Positions 1 to 8,652 of a stretch of 64,000 nucleotides of DNA are shown one piece after another. Source of the DNA: Clavibacter sepedonicus (GTDB lineage: Bacteria; Actinomycetota; Actinomycetes; Actinomycetales; Microbacteriaceae); the NCBI RefSeq assembly GCF_000069225.1, contig NC_010407.1:2914001-2978000 (forward strand), read 5' to 3'. Position numbers and translations under genes: made by a program. The notes below the pieces were generated by a model. It did not search any database. It was not told where the DNA came from and worked only from the letters and a program-made list of their open reading frames with translations. Numbering within the stretch: the stretch's first letter is position 1; each line of letters starts with the position of its first letter.

Positions 1-1634
1 CGGGGCGCTTCGTCGAGGGCGGCTTCGAGGTGCCGGTCGCGAAGACGATGGTGTCGTGGATCGACCGCGACACGGTCTTCGTCGGCACCGACTTCGGGCC
101 GGGCAGCCTCACCGAGAGCTCGTACGCCCGGACCGCCCGCCGCTGGAGCCGCGGGCAGGCGCTGGCGGACGCGCCGGAGGTGCACGCGGTCGCACCCACC
201 GACATGCTCGTGCACGTGACGCACGACCCCACGCCCGGATTCGAGCGCGACGTGGTGCGCGAGGTGCCCGACTTCTTCACGTCGCGCACGCTGCTGCTGA
301 CGGCCGCGGGCACGGTGTCGATCGAGGTGCCCGAGGACGTGGACGTCGACCTGCACCGCGAGTGGCTCGTGCTGCGACCGCGCACCGACATGGCGATGGG
401 CGGCGTCGTGCACCCCGCGGGATCGCTGCTGGCGGCGCGCCTCGACGACTTCCTCGCCGGATCCCGTGAGCTCGCGGTGCTCTTCGCGCCGACCTCCTCG
501 CGCAGCCTCGAGGACTGGGCCTGGACCGCGGGGCACCTCGTGCTGACGCTGCTCGAGGACGTGGCGAGCCGGATCCGCGTCCTGACCCCGCCGACCGCCG
601 ACGGATCGGGCGGCTGGCGCGAGGAGGACGTGCGCGTGGGGACGCCGTTCGCCTCCGTCTCCGTCGTCGCGACCGACCGCGACACCGACGAGTACTGGCT
701 CGCCGTGACCGGGTTCCTCACGCCGCCGACGCTGCTGCACGGTGTGGTCGGCGAGGGCGCGCCACGACCCGTGAAGGAGCAGCCGGCCACGTTCGACGCC
801 GAGGGGCTCGAGGTGCAGCAGCACTTCGCCGTCTCGGACGACGGCACGCGCTTGCCGTACTTCCAGGTGGGGCCGCGCGACCTGCCGCTCGACGGATCCG
901 CGGCCACGCTGCTGTCCGGCTACGGCGGCTTCGAGAACAGCCTGCTGCCGTCGTACAGCGGCGTCAGGGGGCGCGGCTGGCTGGCGCGCGGCGGCGTGTA
1001 CGTGCTTGCCAACATCCGCGGCGGCGGCGAGTACGGGCCGGCCTGGCACCGCGCTGCGCTGCGGAAGGACCGCCATCGCGCGTACGAGGACTTCGCGGCC
1101 GTCGCGCGCGACCTGGTGACCCGCGGCGTGACCGTGCCCGCTCGCCTCGGCTGCGAGGGCCGGAGCAACGGCGGGCTGCTGGTCGGCAACATGCTCACGA
1201 CCTACCCGGAGCTGTTCGGCGCCGTGGTCTGCGGCGTGCCGCTGCTCGACATGCGGCGGTACACGCGGCTGTCGGCCGGGGCGTCGTGGATCGCCGAGTA
1301 CGGGGACCCGGACGTGCCGTCCGACTGGGACTTCATCCGGACGTTCTCGCCGTACCACAACGTCCGCGCCGGGGTCGAGTACCCGCCGACGCTGGTCTAC
1401 GCGGCCACGAGCGATGACCGCGTCGGCCCGGTGCAGGCCCGGAAGATGGTCGCGCTGCTGCACGAGACCGGGGTCGAGGACGCCTGGTACTACGAGAACA
1501 CGGCGGGCGGCCACGGCGGATCCGCGGACAACCCCGCGACGGCGCGGCTGCAGTCGCTCATCCACGCGTTCCTCTGGGAGCGGCTCGGGGGCGTCGCGGC
1601 AGGCGGGTCGGTCGACGACGGCCGGGAGGCCTGA
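1..1634 (+). CDS. Prolyl oligopeptidase (S9 family), 5'-partial
   Basis: Serine peptidase of the prolyl oligopeptidase family (S9), which cleaves short peptides after proline or basic residues. The frame is already open at the first base, so the gene begins before the window; about 543 residues remain of a family usually near 700, and part of the N-terminal propeller is missing. The alpha/beta-hydrolase domain is complete: nucleophile Ser in GRSNGG (Ser codon 1164-1166), Asp in ATSDDRVGP, and His in GGHGGSAD near the C-terminus. A GTG at position 30 lies inside the propeller and is not a credible start. The next gene converges and its stop lies about 20 bases away. Family call is firm; substrate is not visible. 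Confidence 0.93.
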   Translation, partial: GRFVEGGFEVPVAKTMVSWIDRDTVFVGTDFGPGSLTESSYARTARRWSRGQALADAPEVHAVAPTDMLVHVTHDPTPGFERDVVREVPDFFTSRTLLLTAAGTVSIEVPEDVDVDLHREWLVLRPRTDMAMGGVVHPAGSLLAARLDDFLAGSRELAVLFAPTSSRSLEDWAWTAGHLVLTLLEDVASRIRVLTPPTADGSGGWREEDVRVGTPFASVSVVATDRDTDEYWLAVTGFLTPPTLLHGVVGEGAPRPVKEQPATFDAEGLEVQQHFAVSDDGTRLPYFQVGPRDLPLDGSAATLLSGYGGFENSLLPSYSGVRGRGWLARGGVYVLANIRGGGEYGPAWHRAALRKDRHRAYEDFAAVARDLVTRGVTVPARLGCEGRSNGGLLVGNMLTTYPELFGAVVCGVPLLDMRRYTRLSAGASWIAEYGDPDVPSDWDFIRTFSPYHNVRAGVEYPPTLVYAATSDDRVGPVQARKMVALLHETGVEDAWYYENTAGGHGGSADNPATARLQSLIHAFLWERLGGVAAGGSVDDGREA

Positions 1635-1653
1635 CGGGCGGAGGTGCCGGCGG

Positions 1654-2418
1654 TCAGCCGTCGCGGCGGGCGGCGGGCCGGGCGCGCAGGCCGGACACGA
1701 GGTCGGTGAGCATCGCGGTCGGCTCCAGGCCCACCTCGCGGTCGAGGCGCGTGCGGTAGATCTCGTAGGCGCGGATGGCGTCGGACCGGTTGCCCGCGGC
1801 GACGTGCACGGCGATGAGGCAGCGCTGCGCGGTCTCGCGGAGCGGATCTACGTCGATCGCCCGACGTGCCGCCGCGGCCGCCTCGTGCAGGCGCGACCGG
1901 GCGAGGAGCGCCTGCGACTGGGCCTCGAGCGCGTTGACGCGCAGGTGCCGCCACTCCTCGGCCGCGGGCTCCAGCCAGGCGTCGAACCAGTCGGGCAGGA
2001 GGTCGGCGCTGAAGAGGGCGACCGCCGCAGGGGAGATGTCCGCGTCGTCCGGTTCCTCCTGCCTCGGCTCGAGCAGGCGGGCGGCCGTCGCGCGGGCGGT
2101 CCTGAGGTCGACGGCGACCGCGTCGTGCAGCACGAGCCCGCCGGGTGCCGAGCCGACGATCTCGCGACCCCCGTCGCCGAGGCGGGCGATGGCCGAGCGG
2201 AGGCTCGACGCGGCGCGGCCGTCCAGCGCATCGGGCCACAGCTGGCTGGCGAGGGTGCTCCGGTCTGCGGGGCGGGCGCGGATCGCGAGCGCGGCGATGA
2301 GCCGCCTGGTGCCGTCGGAGAGGGCGGCTCCGGCCGGATCGGGCCCGGTCGAGGCGGATGCCGCATCGGCGCCCAGGCCCGCGACGCGGAAGCCGCCGAG
2401 CACGTCGACGCGGATCAC
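1654..2418 (-). CDS. SARP/BTAD-type transcriptional regulator
   Basis: Probable transcriptional regulator of the SARP/AfsR type. The first ~100 residues look like an OmpR-like winged helix (start VDVLGGFRV, then RRLIAALAIRA and ASQLWPD, then SLRSAIARL). Residues ~105-247 are a bacterial transcriptional activator (BTAD) TPR-like domain, with the typical GRLHEAAAAARRAI-like repeat and the YRTRLDREVGLEPT ending. It lacks the NB-ARC and long TPR parts of large AfsR proteins, so it is a small SARP. The start is GTG with a weak ribosome site. Target genes cannot be read from the sequence; neighbours on both sides are unrelated. Confidence 0.82.
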   Translation of the reverse strand: MIRVDVLGGFRVAGLGADAASASTGPDPAGAALSDGTRRLIAALAIRARPADRSTLASQLWPDALDGRAASSLRSAIARLGDGGREIVGSAPGGLVLHDAVAVDLRTARATAARLLEPRQEEPDDADISPAAVALFSADLLPDWFDAWLEPAAEEWRHLRVNALEAQSQALLARSRLHEAAAAARRAIDVDPLRETAQRCLIAVHVAAGNRSDAIRAYEIYRTRLDREVGLEPTAMLTDLVSGLRARPAARRDG

Positions 2419-2601
2419 GACGGCGCTACGGCGTGAGCCGCGGGGCCGGCGGGAGGGCGGGCGGAGGCGGGTGGGAGGCGCGCCGGGCGGAAGGATCCGC
2501 CGTCGTCTCGCTCATGCATCCTGCACCCCCCATCGCGGCCACCGTATCCGTTGGGACGCGAAAGCCCACCATGGGAGTGCTTTTGGGGCTACGCGTGACG
2601 G

Positions 2602-2629
2602 AGAGCCCGACGACGCGTCGTCGGGCTCT
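2602..2629 (-). terminator. Perfect 28-bp palindromic terminator
   Basis: A perfect inverted repeat with 14-bp arms (arm AGAGCCCGACGACG) and no unpaired spacer, so the real loop would be the central CG-rich bases. It lies about 40 bases past the stop of the LPVTG wall-protein gene and upstream of the SARP gene, which fits termination of the wall-protein transcript. There is no clear T-run. Confidence 0.7.
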
Positions 2630-2641
2630 TCGTCATGCGAT

Positions 2642-2680
2642 CCGCTGGGCGGCTACCGCTGGGCGGCTACCGCTGGGCGG
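2642..2680. repeat. 14-bp tandem repeat across a stop codon
   Basis: The unit CCGCTGGGCGGCTA occurs 2.8 times without mismatch. It spans the last codons and TAG stop (2667-2669) of the LPVTG protein. The period is not a multiple of three, so a change in copy number would alter the 3' end outside the coding frame. Confidence 0.85.
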
Positions 2681-3918
2681 ACCGGCGTCGGGCGTTCCAT
2701 CCCATCCCGAGCGCACCCAGGACCAGGGCGGCGAGGCCCCAGCCGATGGTGGGCGTGGGGTCGTAGCCCGTCACCGGCAGCGATCCGCCGGGCGTCGTGC
2801 CGCCGGGGACGATCGGGGCCGCGGTGGTGCTGGTCGGTCGGGGCGTCCCGGCGGTCGGCGTGGGCGTGCCCGCGGTCGGGGTCGGCGTGCCGACCGTCGG
2901 CGTGGGCGTCGGGGCCGTGGCGGTGGGCGTCGGGACGGTCGGCGTCGGGGTCGGCGCGGTGGCAGTCGGCGTCCGGACCGTCGGGGTGGGCGTCGGCGCC
3001 GTCGGCGTCGGGGTCGGCGCGGTGGGCGTCGGGGTGGGCGCCGTGGGCGTGGGCGTCGGAGCCGTTGCGGTGGGCGTGGGGACCGTCGGGGTGGGCGTCG
3101 GTGCCGTGGGCGTCGGGGTCGGCGCGGTGGGCGTCGGCGTCGGGACCGTCGGGGTGGGGGTGGGCGCCGTCGGGGTGGGCGTCGGCACCGTGGGCGTCGG
3201 AGCGGGCGTGGTGGGCTCGACCGTGGGGGTCGCGGTGGGCGTCGCTGTCGCCGTCGGAGTCGGCGTCACGACCGCGGTGACGAAGTTGCTGATGTTCGTG
3301 GCGCAGGTGACGGTCGCGCCGCCGCCGCCGCCGCCGTTGCCGGAGCCGTTGCACTGCGTGACGTCGGCGCCCGTCGTGTCGGAGACGGGCGAGCAGGCGG
3401 TGCCGCCCGCGGCGCCGTCGGTCGCGGAGCCGATGCACTGGTTCACCGTGGCGGGCGTGGTTGTGCTCTCGCCGACGATGTTGTTGGTGATGTCGACGTT
3501 GCAGATGACATTGCTGCCGCCGCCGTTGGCGACGCCGTTGCACTGCTCGACGGCGGTGATGATGATCCCGTCGCGCTGCGACACGGTGGTGTTGCAGAGG
3601 GGGGGCCGCTCCCGCGGCGCCGGCGCATACGCGGGTGGTGACCGTCGAGGATCCCGTCTGCGAGGCGACGTTCAATTCGTTGACGACCGTCACGTCGCAT
3701 TCGACCTGGTCGCCTCCGCCGTTCGGGGTGTCGTTGCACTGGGACGTGGTCGTGGGGGAGACGGCGGCGGATGCGGACTGCACCTGCCCGGTCATGCCGA
3801 CGACGGCGACGAGCGCGATGAGCGCAGCTCCCGCGGAGGCGAGGACGCGCGCCCGGATGCGGCGTCCCGGACGGCGGGCGGGAATTGTGGTCTCGGGTGA
3901 TGCGAGGTGTTTCGGCAC
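2667..3918 (-). pseudogene. LPVTG wall-anchored protein with Pro-Thr stalk, frameshifted at a C7 tract
   Basis: Sortase-type surface protein split over two frames. The N-terminal part starts at GTG 3918 with a strong AAGGAG site. It has a signal peptide (basic RRPGRRIRARV, hydrophobic ASAGAALIALVAVVGM, ending SASA), then a module carrying CNDTPNGGG and ECDV. That frame is lost at a run of seven Cs (seven Gs at 3599-3605 on the + strand). The second frame resumes at LCNTTVSQRDG with further CN..NGGG modules, a 17-heptad Pro-Thr stalk, and LPVTG, a membrane helix and a basic RRRSAQR tail. Removing one C restores a single protein of about 416 residues. It could be a phase-variable tract, a true mutation or a sequencing error. 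Confidence 0.8.
2832..3188 (-). repeat. 21-bp (heptapeptide) Pro-Thr stalk repeats
   Basis: Seventeen consecutive 21-bp units encode heptads of the form [A/V]-P-T-P-T-[P/A]-T; near the C-terminal end they degenerate to VRTPTAT, VGTPTPT, AGTPTPT and AGTPRPT. Such Pro-Thr rods usually lift a surface domain away from the wall. The array is coding and keeps frame. Confidence 0.9.
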
Positions 3919-4067
3919 GGTGCTCCTTCTTCCCGGCAAGCGTGCTCGCGCCCCCGCGACCGACCCGCGACACGGGCGTGACGCGCGCGTGACACCCGGC
4001 GCGCCGCGCGCCCCCCGCCCCGTTATTCCGGGGCTGCGTAATTCATTACGGGGCACCCGTGGGACGA
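3919..4067. promoter_or_regulatory. Leader region of the LPVTG gene with two short inverted repeats
   Basis: No gene is seen here. It holds the upstream region of the LPVTG protein on the minus strand. Two small dyads stand out: CGTAAT-TC-ATTACG at 4037-4050, and CCCCG-N6-CGGGG at 4018-4033. They are AT-richer than their surroundings and could be operator sites, but no -10/-35 pair is convincing. Confidence 0.35.
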
Positions 4068-4105
4068 CGAAGAGGGCCGATCCGCTGGCGGATCGGCCCT
4101 CTTCG
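4068..4105 (-). terminator. Terminator of lsr2
   Basis: An 18-bp stem (arm CGAAGAGGGCCGATCCGC) with a 2-base loop at 4086-4087, starting about 34 bases past the lsr2 stop. The strong GC stem without a long T-run is usual for actinobacterial terminators. Confidence 0.8.
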
Positions 4106-4138
4106 CACGTGCTGCGCGCGATGCGCGCGTCGTGTCGC

Positions 4139-4489
4139 CTACTTGTTGGCGCGGTACTCCTCGAGCAGGTCGGCGGAGATGCGGCCGCGCTCGGAGACCT
4201 TGTGGCCGTGCTCGCGCAGCCACTCGCGGGCGGCACCGAGGTCCTCCTTGGGGGCGCTGGAGGAGGAGCGGCGCGTGCCGGTCGAACGGCCGGTGGATGC
4301 ACGGCCGACGCGGCGGGCGCGGTCGACGTACGTGTCGAGCGCCTCGCGGAGCTTCGCGGCGTTGGCGTCGCTGAGATCGATCTCGTAATTCACGCCGTCG
4401 AGCGCGAACGGGACGGTCTCGCCCTTTCCCTCTTCGATGACGACGCCGTCGATGTCGTCGACGAGCGTGGTGACAACCTTGCGAGCCAC
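4139..4489 (-). CDS. lsr2: Lsr2, nucleoid-associated protein
   Basis: Histone-like DNA-bridging protein of actinobacteria that binds AT-rich, often horizontally acquired DNA and silences it. The 116-residue product starts ARKVVTTLVDDIDG, the dimerising beta/alpha region of Lsr2. It is followed by a basic linker (VGRASTGRSTGTRRS) and a C-terminal DNA-binding domain with the AT-hook-like RGR in SERGRIS and AREWLREHGHKVS. The length matches the usual ~112 residues. I chose GTG 4489 because AGAGGA sits about 6 bases upstream; an ATG four codons earlier would overlap that site. It is monocistronic, with its own terminator. Confidence 0.95.
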   Translation of the reverse strand: MARKVVTTLVDDIDGVVIEEGKGETVPFALDGVNYEIDLSDANAAKLREALDTYVDRARRVGRASTGRSTGTRRSSSSAPKEDLGAAREWLREHGHKVSERGRISADLLEEYRANK

Positions 4490-4799
4490 GTCTGTTCCTC
4501 TCATTGCAGATGATGCATCAGATGATGCGACGGGGGCCACGATACCTGTTCCGTCCGCAAAATCCGACATCGTCCGTGAATCGGCGACGGAATTGTCCGA
4601 CAATCCACGGGCAGGTCGTCTCCTGATACGTCCGCGCGCCCTCATCGCGCGCATTCCGTCTCGTCCGACGGGTGTCGGCGGCGCTGTTTCCGGAGCGTGC
4701 GGGCGACCACGGTCGGCATATCGCGACGGAATGCGGCGCCGTCTCCTCACCTAAGGAATTGGAGGGGCGCACCACGGATCAAGGCGCGCACATGCGGGA
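4490..4799. other. Intergenic region upstream of lsr2
   Basis: No gene is seen. The part nearest lsr2 is clearly less GC-rich than the genome, with repeated GATGATGC elements around 4508-4530 and a dyad ATTGTC-C-GACAAT at 4592-4604. This would be a natural place for the lsr2 promoter and possible self-binding, but I could not pick a confident -10/-35 pair. Confidence 0.4.
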
Positions 4800-4828
4800 G
4801 GGCCCGCGGAGACGTGCTCCGCGGGCCC
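4800..4828 (-). terminator. Terminator of the YrdC/Sua5-like gene
   Basis: A 12-bp stem (arm GGGCCCGCGGAG) with a 5-base loop (ACGTG), about 27 bases past the stop of the upstream minus-strand gene. Confidence 0.8.
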
Positions 4829-4854
4829 CCCCTCGGGTGCTGATCCGGACGGGA

Positions 4855-5637
4855 TCAGTAGTACTCGCCGTGGCGGTAGTCCCACGACGGGAACGACCGG
4901 GCGAGCGCCGACATGATGACGTCCACCGCGAGACCGCGGCGGATGAGCGTCGGGTTCGGGGTGACCGAGCGCTCGCCGCGCTGCTCGGGGATGAGCGCGC
5001 CGGACGCGTCGACCATGGACACCATGACTCCCTGCTCGTGGCGGCTCGTCTCGTCGAGGCCCGGCTGGATGGAGGCGACGTAGTCGTCTGCCGCCACGAT
5101 GACGTCGGCCTGCTGCTCGATGCGCTCCCCGATGCCCTCGACGCGCCCGCGGTTGCCCTTGCCCGACGGGTTGGCGGAGCTCGCGAACGACAGGCGGCCG
5201 CTCGCCCACAGGCGCTCGGCGAGCTGCTCGGCGGGGCGGCCGAAGCGGATCACGAAGCAGCTCGTGCCGCGGCGGTCCATCGCGAGCTCGCCCGCGACCT
5301 CGTCGGGGATGAGGTGCTTCGCGTCCTCGCGCCACGGGAGGATGCAGCCGAGGAGCACGTCGGCGTCCCAGTGCTCCTGGTAGAAGGCGAGGATCTCGTC
5401 GTTCAGCACCGCGAGCTGCTCCAGCTGCTCGATGCTCGTGCAGAGCACCACGCCCGGCTTGTCGCGGTTGCGCTGCTTGGCGTCGAACTTGCGCTCGAGG
5501 CCGACGCCGTCGGTCGTCATGAGGATGTAGCCGACCTTCGTGGCGGCGACCACGAGGCCGCCTGGCGCCTCGAGGGCCTGGGCCGCGCGCTCGTCGAGCG
5601 TGCCATCCCAGGGGATCATGCGGGTGGTGTCGGTCAT
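4855..5637 (-). CDS. YrdC/Sua5-domain protein (L-threonylcarbamoyladenylate synthase-like)
   Basis: A 260-residue protein of the Sua5/YciO/YrdC family, which in its best-known members makes threonylcarbamoyl-AMP for the t6A modification of tRNA. Visible family features are VAATKVGYILMTTDG near residue 30, the KFDAKQRNRDKPGVVL segment, and the SSANPSGKGNRGRVE motif that shapes the RNA/ATP pocket. The chosen ATG has GAGAGG upstream. It stands alone between terminators. It could be a YciO-like paralog rather than the essential t6A enzyme, because it diverges from the canonical KxR/SxN pattern; the family is safe, the exact reaction less so. Confidence 0.8.
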   Translation of the reverse strand: MTDTTRMIPWDGTLDERAAQALEAPGGLVVAATKVGYILMTTDGVGLERKFDAKQRNRDKPGVVLCTSIEQLEQLAVLNDEILAFYQEHWDADVLLGCILPWREDAKHLIPDEVAGELAMDRRGTSCFVIRFGRPAEQLAERLWASGRLSFASSANPSGKGNRGRVEGIGERIEQQADVIVAADDYVASIQPGLDETSRHEQGVMVSMVDASGALIPEQRGERSVTPNPTLIRRGLAVDVIMSALARSFPSWDYRHGEYY

Positions 5638-5847
5638 GTGGGCGTGCCTCTCGTGCGTGTCGTGGTGGATCCGCCGGGGCGCACCTGCGTCGGGCCGGGG
5701 TGCGCCTGGCCGCGCGTGCGGCGGGAGAGCGGTGGTCTCGACGGTAGGCGCGGTGGCCGGGCGGAGCGGGCGAGCGTCCACATGGGGCGCGGTCGTCGCC
5801 TCGAACGGGGGCTCCTGGCAGCGGGGGCGGCTGCCTAGCCTGAGGGG

Positions 5848-7455
5848 ATGAGCGCTGCCGCCGGCTGGTACGACGACCAGGATCCCCGCTACGTCCGCTG
5901 GTGGGACGGCGCGCAGTGGACCGAGCACGTGCAGCCGAAGCCCGAGGTCACCCCGACGGAGCCGGAGCCGGTGCCGGTCGCGCCCGCCGCGCCGCCCGTC
6001 GACCGCCTCTCGAAGCGCGAGGCCCGGGAGCGCGCGGCGGCCGCTGAGGCGCACATCGCCCAGCTGGAGGACCTGGTCCGGCGGCACGGCATGCGCGAGT
6101 ACGCCGAGGTGGACGACTACCGCCAGCGTGCCGAGGCGGAGGCCGAGGCCGCCCGGCGGACCGGTGCCGAGGCCGCGTCCGCGCTGGTCGCGGCGGCGCG
6201 CGAGGAGCGCGATCGGATGCTGGCGGAGGCCGGGGCCGAGCGCCGACGGGCGGAGGCCGATGCGGGAGCGGTGCGCGACCGTGCCGAGGCGGACGCCCGA
6301 GCGGCGCGCCTGCGGGCCGAGGCCGAACTCCACGCCGTGGACGAGGCCGTGCACGAGCGGATCGAGACCCGTCGCGCCCTCGACGCCGAGCTCGCAGCGG
6401 CCCGCGCCGAGCTCGTCGACGTGACCACGACGGCGGAGCTGCAGGGCGTCGGCCTGTTCGACTACGACCATCCGGCGGAGTCCTCAGCCGAGCTCGCGTC
6501 GCGCCTGGAGGCGCTGCGGTACACGATCAAGAACGCGGTCCGGGACAAGCGGGCCGTGACCGCCACGTCCGGGTTCACGTTCAACGGGTCCGAGGCGCAG
6601 GGGCGGCGGTTCGTGAGTGACATGTCGAAGGTGCTGCTGCGCGCCTACAACGCCGAGGCGGAGAACGCCGTGAAGGCGACGAAGGCGGGCAACCTGCACG
6701 TCGCGCAGAACCGGCTGACCAAGGCGGCGGAGCAGATCGCCCGGAGCGGCACGATGATCGACCTGCGCATCGAGGACGGGTACCACGAGCTGCGTCTCGA
6801 GGAGCTGCAGCTCGCGAGCGCGCACCTGCGCGTGCTGCAGGCCGAGAAGGAGATGGAGCGCGAGCGCCGGGCGGAGCTCCGCGAGCAGGCGAAGGCGTCC
6901 GCCGAGCTGCAGGCCGAGCACGACCGCCTCGACAAGGAGCGCGCCCACTACGCCGCGACCCTGGCGGCGCTGGAGAACAAGGGCGACCTCGAGGGCGCGG
7001 CGCGCATGCGGGACCGGATCGAGGACGTCGACCGCGCGCTCGTGGAGGTGGACTACCGGGCGGCGAACGTGCGCGCCGGATACGTCTACGTGATCTCCAA
7101 CGTCGGGGCGTTCGGGGAGCGCATGGTGAAGATCGGCATGACCCGGCGGCTCGAGCCGATGGACCGGGTGGTCGAGCTCGGCGACGCGTCCGTGCCGTTC
7201 CGCTTCGACGTCCACGCGCTGTTCTTCGCCGACGACGCGGTGGGTGTCGAGGCCATGTTGCACCGGACCTTCGCGGACCACCGCGTGAACCGGATCAACC
7301 TCCGACGCGAGTTCTTCTACGTCACGCCCGACGAGGTGCTCGACGCCCTGAAGGCGCACGCGGTGGAGATCGTCGAGTTCGCCCTGCACCCGGCGGCCGA
7401 GGAGTATCGCGCCAGCCGCGCGCTCGACGGGGCGGAGGCTGTGCCGGCCTCCTGA
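5848..7455 (+). CDS. DUF2510 / coiled-coil / T5orf172 (GIY-YIG-like) protein
   Basis: A 535-residue fusion. Residues ~4-35 (GWYDDQDPRYVRWWDGAQWTEH) are a DUF2510 domain, a short Trp-rich actinobacterial module. Residues ~50-190 form a long Ala/Glu/Arg coiled coil. Residues ~220-400 resemble DUF4041 (KNAVRDKRAVTAT..., VLLRAYNAEAENAV). Residues ~420-515 are a T5orf172/MUG113 domain (GYVYVISN, MVKIGMTRR, LHRTFADHRVN), related to GIY-YIG nucleases. Such proteins occur in phages and defence regions, though the role is not established here. It starts at ATG after GAGGGG and converges with the hydantoinase gene, leaving only 9 bases between. Confidence 0.85.
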   Translation: MSAAAGWYDDQDPRYVRWWDGAQWTEHVQPKPEVTPTEPEPVPVAPAAPPVDRLSKREARERAAAAEAHIAQLEDLVRRHGMREYAEVDDYRQRAEAEAEAARRTGAEAASALVAAAREERDRMLAEAGAERRRAEADAGAVRDRAEADARAARLRAEAELHAVDEAVHERIETRRALDAELAAARAELVDVTTTAELQGVGLFDYDHPAESSAELASRLEALRYTIKNAVRDKRAVTATSGFTFNGSEAQGRRFVSDMSKVLLRAYNAEAENAVKATKAGNLHVAQNRLTKAAEQIARSGTMIDLRIEDGYHELRLEELQLASAHLRVLQAEKEMERERRAELREQAKASAELQAEHDRLDKERAHYAATLAALENKGDLEGAARMRDRIEDVDRALVEVDYRAANVRAGYVYVISNVGAFGERMVKIGMTRRLEPMDRVVELGDASVPFRFDVHALFFADDAVGVEAMLHRTFADHRVNRINLRREFFYVTPDEVLDALKAHAVEIVEFALHPAAEEYRASRALDGAEAVPAS

Positions 7456-7464
7456 CGCCCGGCC

Positions 7465-8652
7465 CTACGCGCCCGCCGCCAGCACCGTGCGGCAGGCGAG
7501 GTGCAGGGCGAGGCGCGTCTTTGCGTCCTGGAGGTCGACCTGCAGGATGCGCTGCACGCGCTGGATCCGCTCGGCCACCGCCGCGACCGCGATGTCCGTG
7601 GTCGTGAGGGTGTCGCCGCCGAAGACGAGGGCGCGGCGGCCGAGCTCGTAGCCGACCGAGTCGGGGCCGACCAGGTCGCCGTCGCCGCGCACCAGGGATC
7701 CGCCGCCGATGCCGATGGAGAGCACGTCCGGCATGCGGAAGTTCGTGCGGACGCCGGCCACGCTGATCTCCGCAGTGGCCTCCCGCGGGAACCCGCCGGC
7801 GAGCACGCCCACGTCGCTCGTGGTGCCGCCGATGTCGACGACCGCGCACGTGCCGAGTCCGGAGAGCAGGGCGGCGCCGCGCATCGAATTGGTGGGGCCG
7901 CTGGCGAAGGTCGCGACCGGGTAGCGGCGCGCGAAGTCCACGCCCATGAGCGTGCCGTCGTTCTGTGACAGGTAGAGGGGAGCGGTGATCCCGTGCCCAC
8001 GCACCGCGCGCTCGAGCCCGCCCACGATCTGGTCGGCCAGCTCGCGCAGCGGCGCATTGATGATCGTCGCGTTCTCGCGCTCCAGCAGGCCGATGCGGCC
8101 GATCTCGTGCGAGAGCGAGATCGCGACGTCCGGCCCCAGCTCGGCGGCGAGCACCGCGGCCGCCTCCACCTCGAACTCGCTGTTCACGGGCGCGAAGACG
8201 CTGGAGATCGCCACGGACCGGAGCCTGCGCGCGGCGATGTCGGCCGCGTGCCGCTTGAGCTCGTCGTGGTCGAGCGGCGCGATGACCCGCCCGTCGAACT
8301 CGTGGCCGCCGTGCGCGAGGTAGCCCGTGCCGCGCACCGCGGCCACGAGCTCCTCGGGCCAGTCGACGAAGGGCGGCAGCGAGGCGGTGGCCGGCAGCGC
8401 GAGCCGCACGGCCGCCGTGGGTGCCAGCCGCCTGGCCTCGACGAGCGCGTTGATGAAGTGGGTCGTGCCGATCATGACCGCGTCGATGCCAGCGGGATCG
8501 AACGGGTGCTGCCGGTCGAGCTCCGCGAGCGCGCCGACGATGCCGCTCGTCACGTCCTGCGTGGTCGAGGACTTGATGCCGACGACCACGCGGTCGCCGT
8601 CCATGAGCACGGCGTCCGTGTTGGTGCCGCCGACGTCGATGCCGATCCTCAT
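7465..8652 (-). CDS. Hydantoinase/oxoprolinase family protein, short at the C-terminus
   Basis: ASKHA-type ATPase related to N-methylhydantoinase A and 5-oxoprolinase, which use ATP to open cyclic amides. Family signs are MRIGIDVGGTNTDAV (phosphate loop), IGTTHFINAL, VVDIGGTTSDVG and IGIGGGS. At 395 residues it lacks the last ~100 or more residues (the GGG..P..D..ANAIGAA region) that I expect in related proteins of 510-690 residues. The frame simply stops at TVLAAGA, next to a convergent gene, so it may be truncated and inactive. Its ATG overlaps the permease stop (ATGA), so the two are co-translated and probably share a substrate. Confidence 0.82.
   Translation of the reverse strand: MRIGIDVGGTNTDAVLMDGDRVVVGIKSSTTQDVTSGIVGALAELDRQHPFDPAGIDAVMIGTTHFINALVEARRLAPTAAVRLALPATASLPPFVDWPEELVAAVRGTGYLAHGGHEFDGRVIAPLDHDELKRHAADIAARRLRSVAISSVFAPVNSEFEVEAAAVLAAELGPDVAISLSHEIGRIGLLERENATIINAPLRELADQIVGGLERAVRGHGITAPLYLSQNDGTLMGVDFARRYPVATFASGPTNSMRGAALLSGLGTCAVVDIGGTTSDVGVLAGGFPREATAEISVAGVRTNFRMPDVLSIGIGGGSLVRGDGDLVGPDSVGYELGRRALVFGGDTLTTTDIAVAAVAERIQRVQRILQVDLQDAKTRLALHLACRTVLAAGA

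Noticed and set aside
2832..3188. Regular repeats considered as a CRISPR array
   Set aside because: The repeats are contiguous 21-bp coding units for a Pro-Thr stalk, with no spacers.
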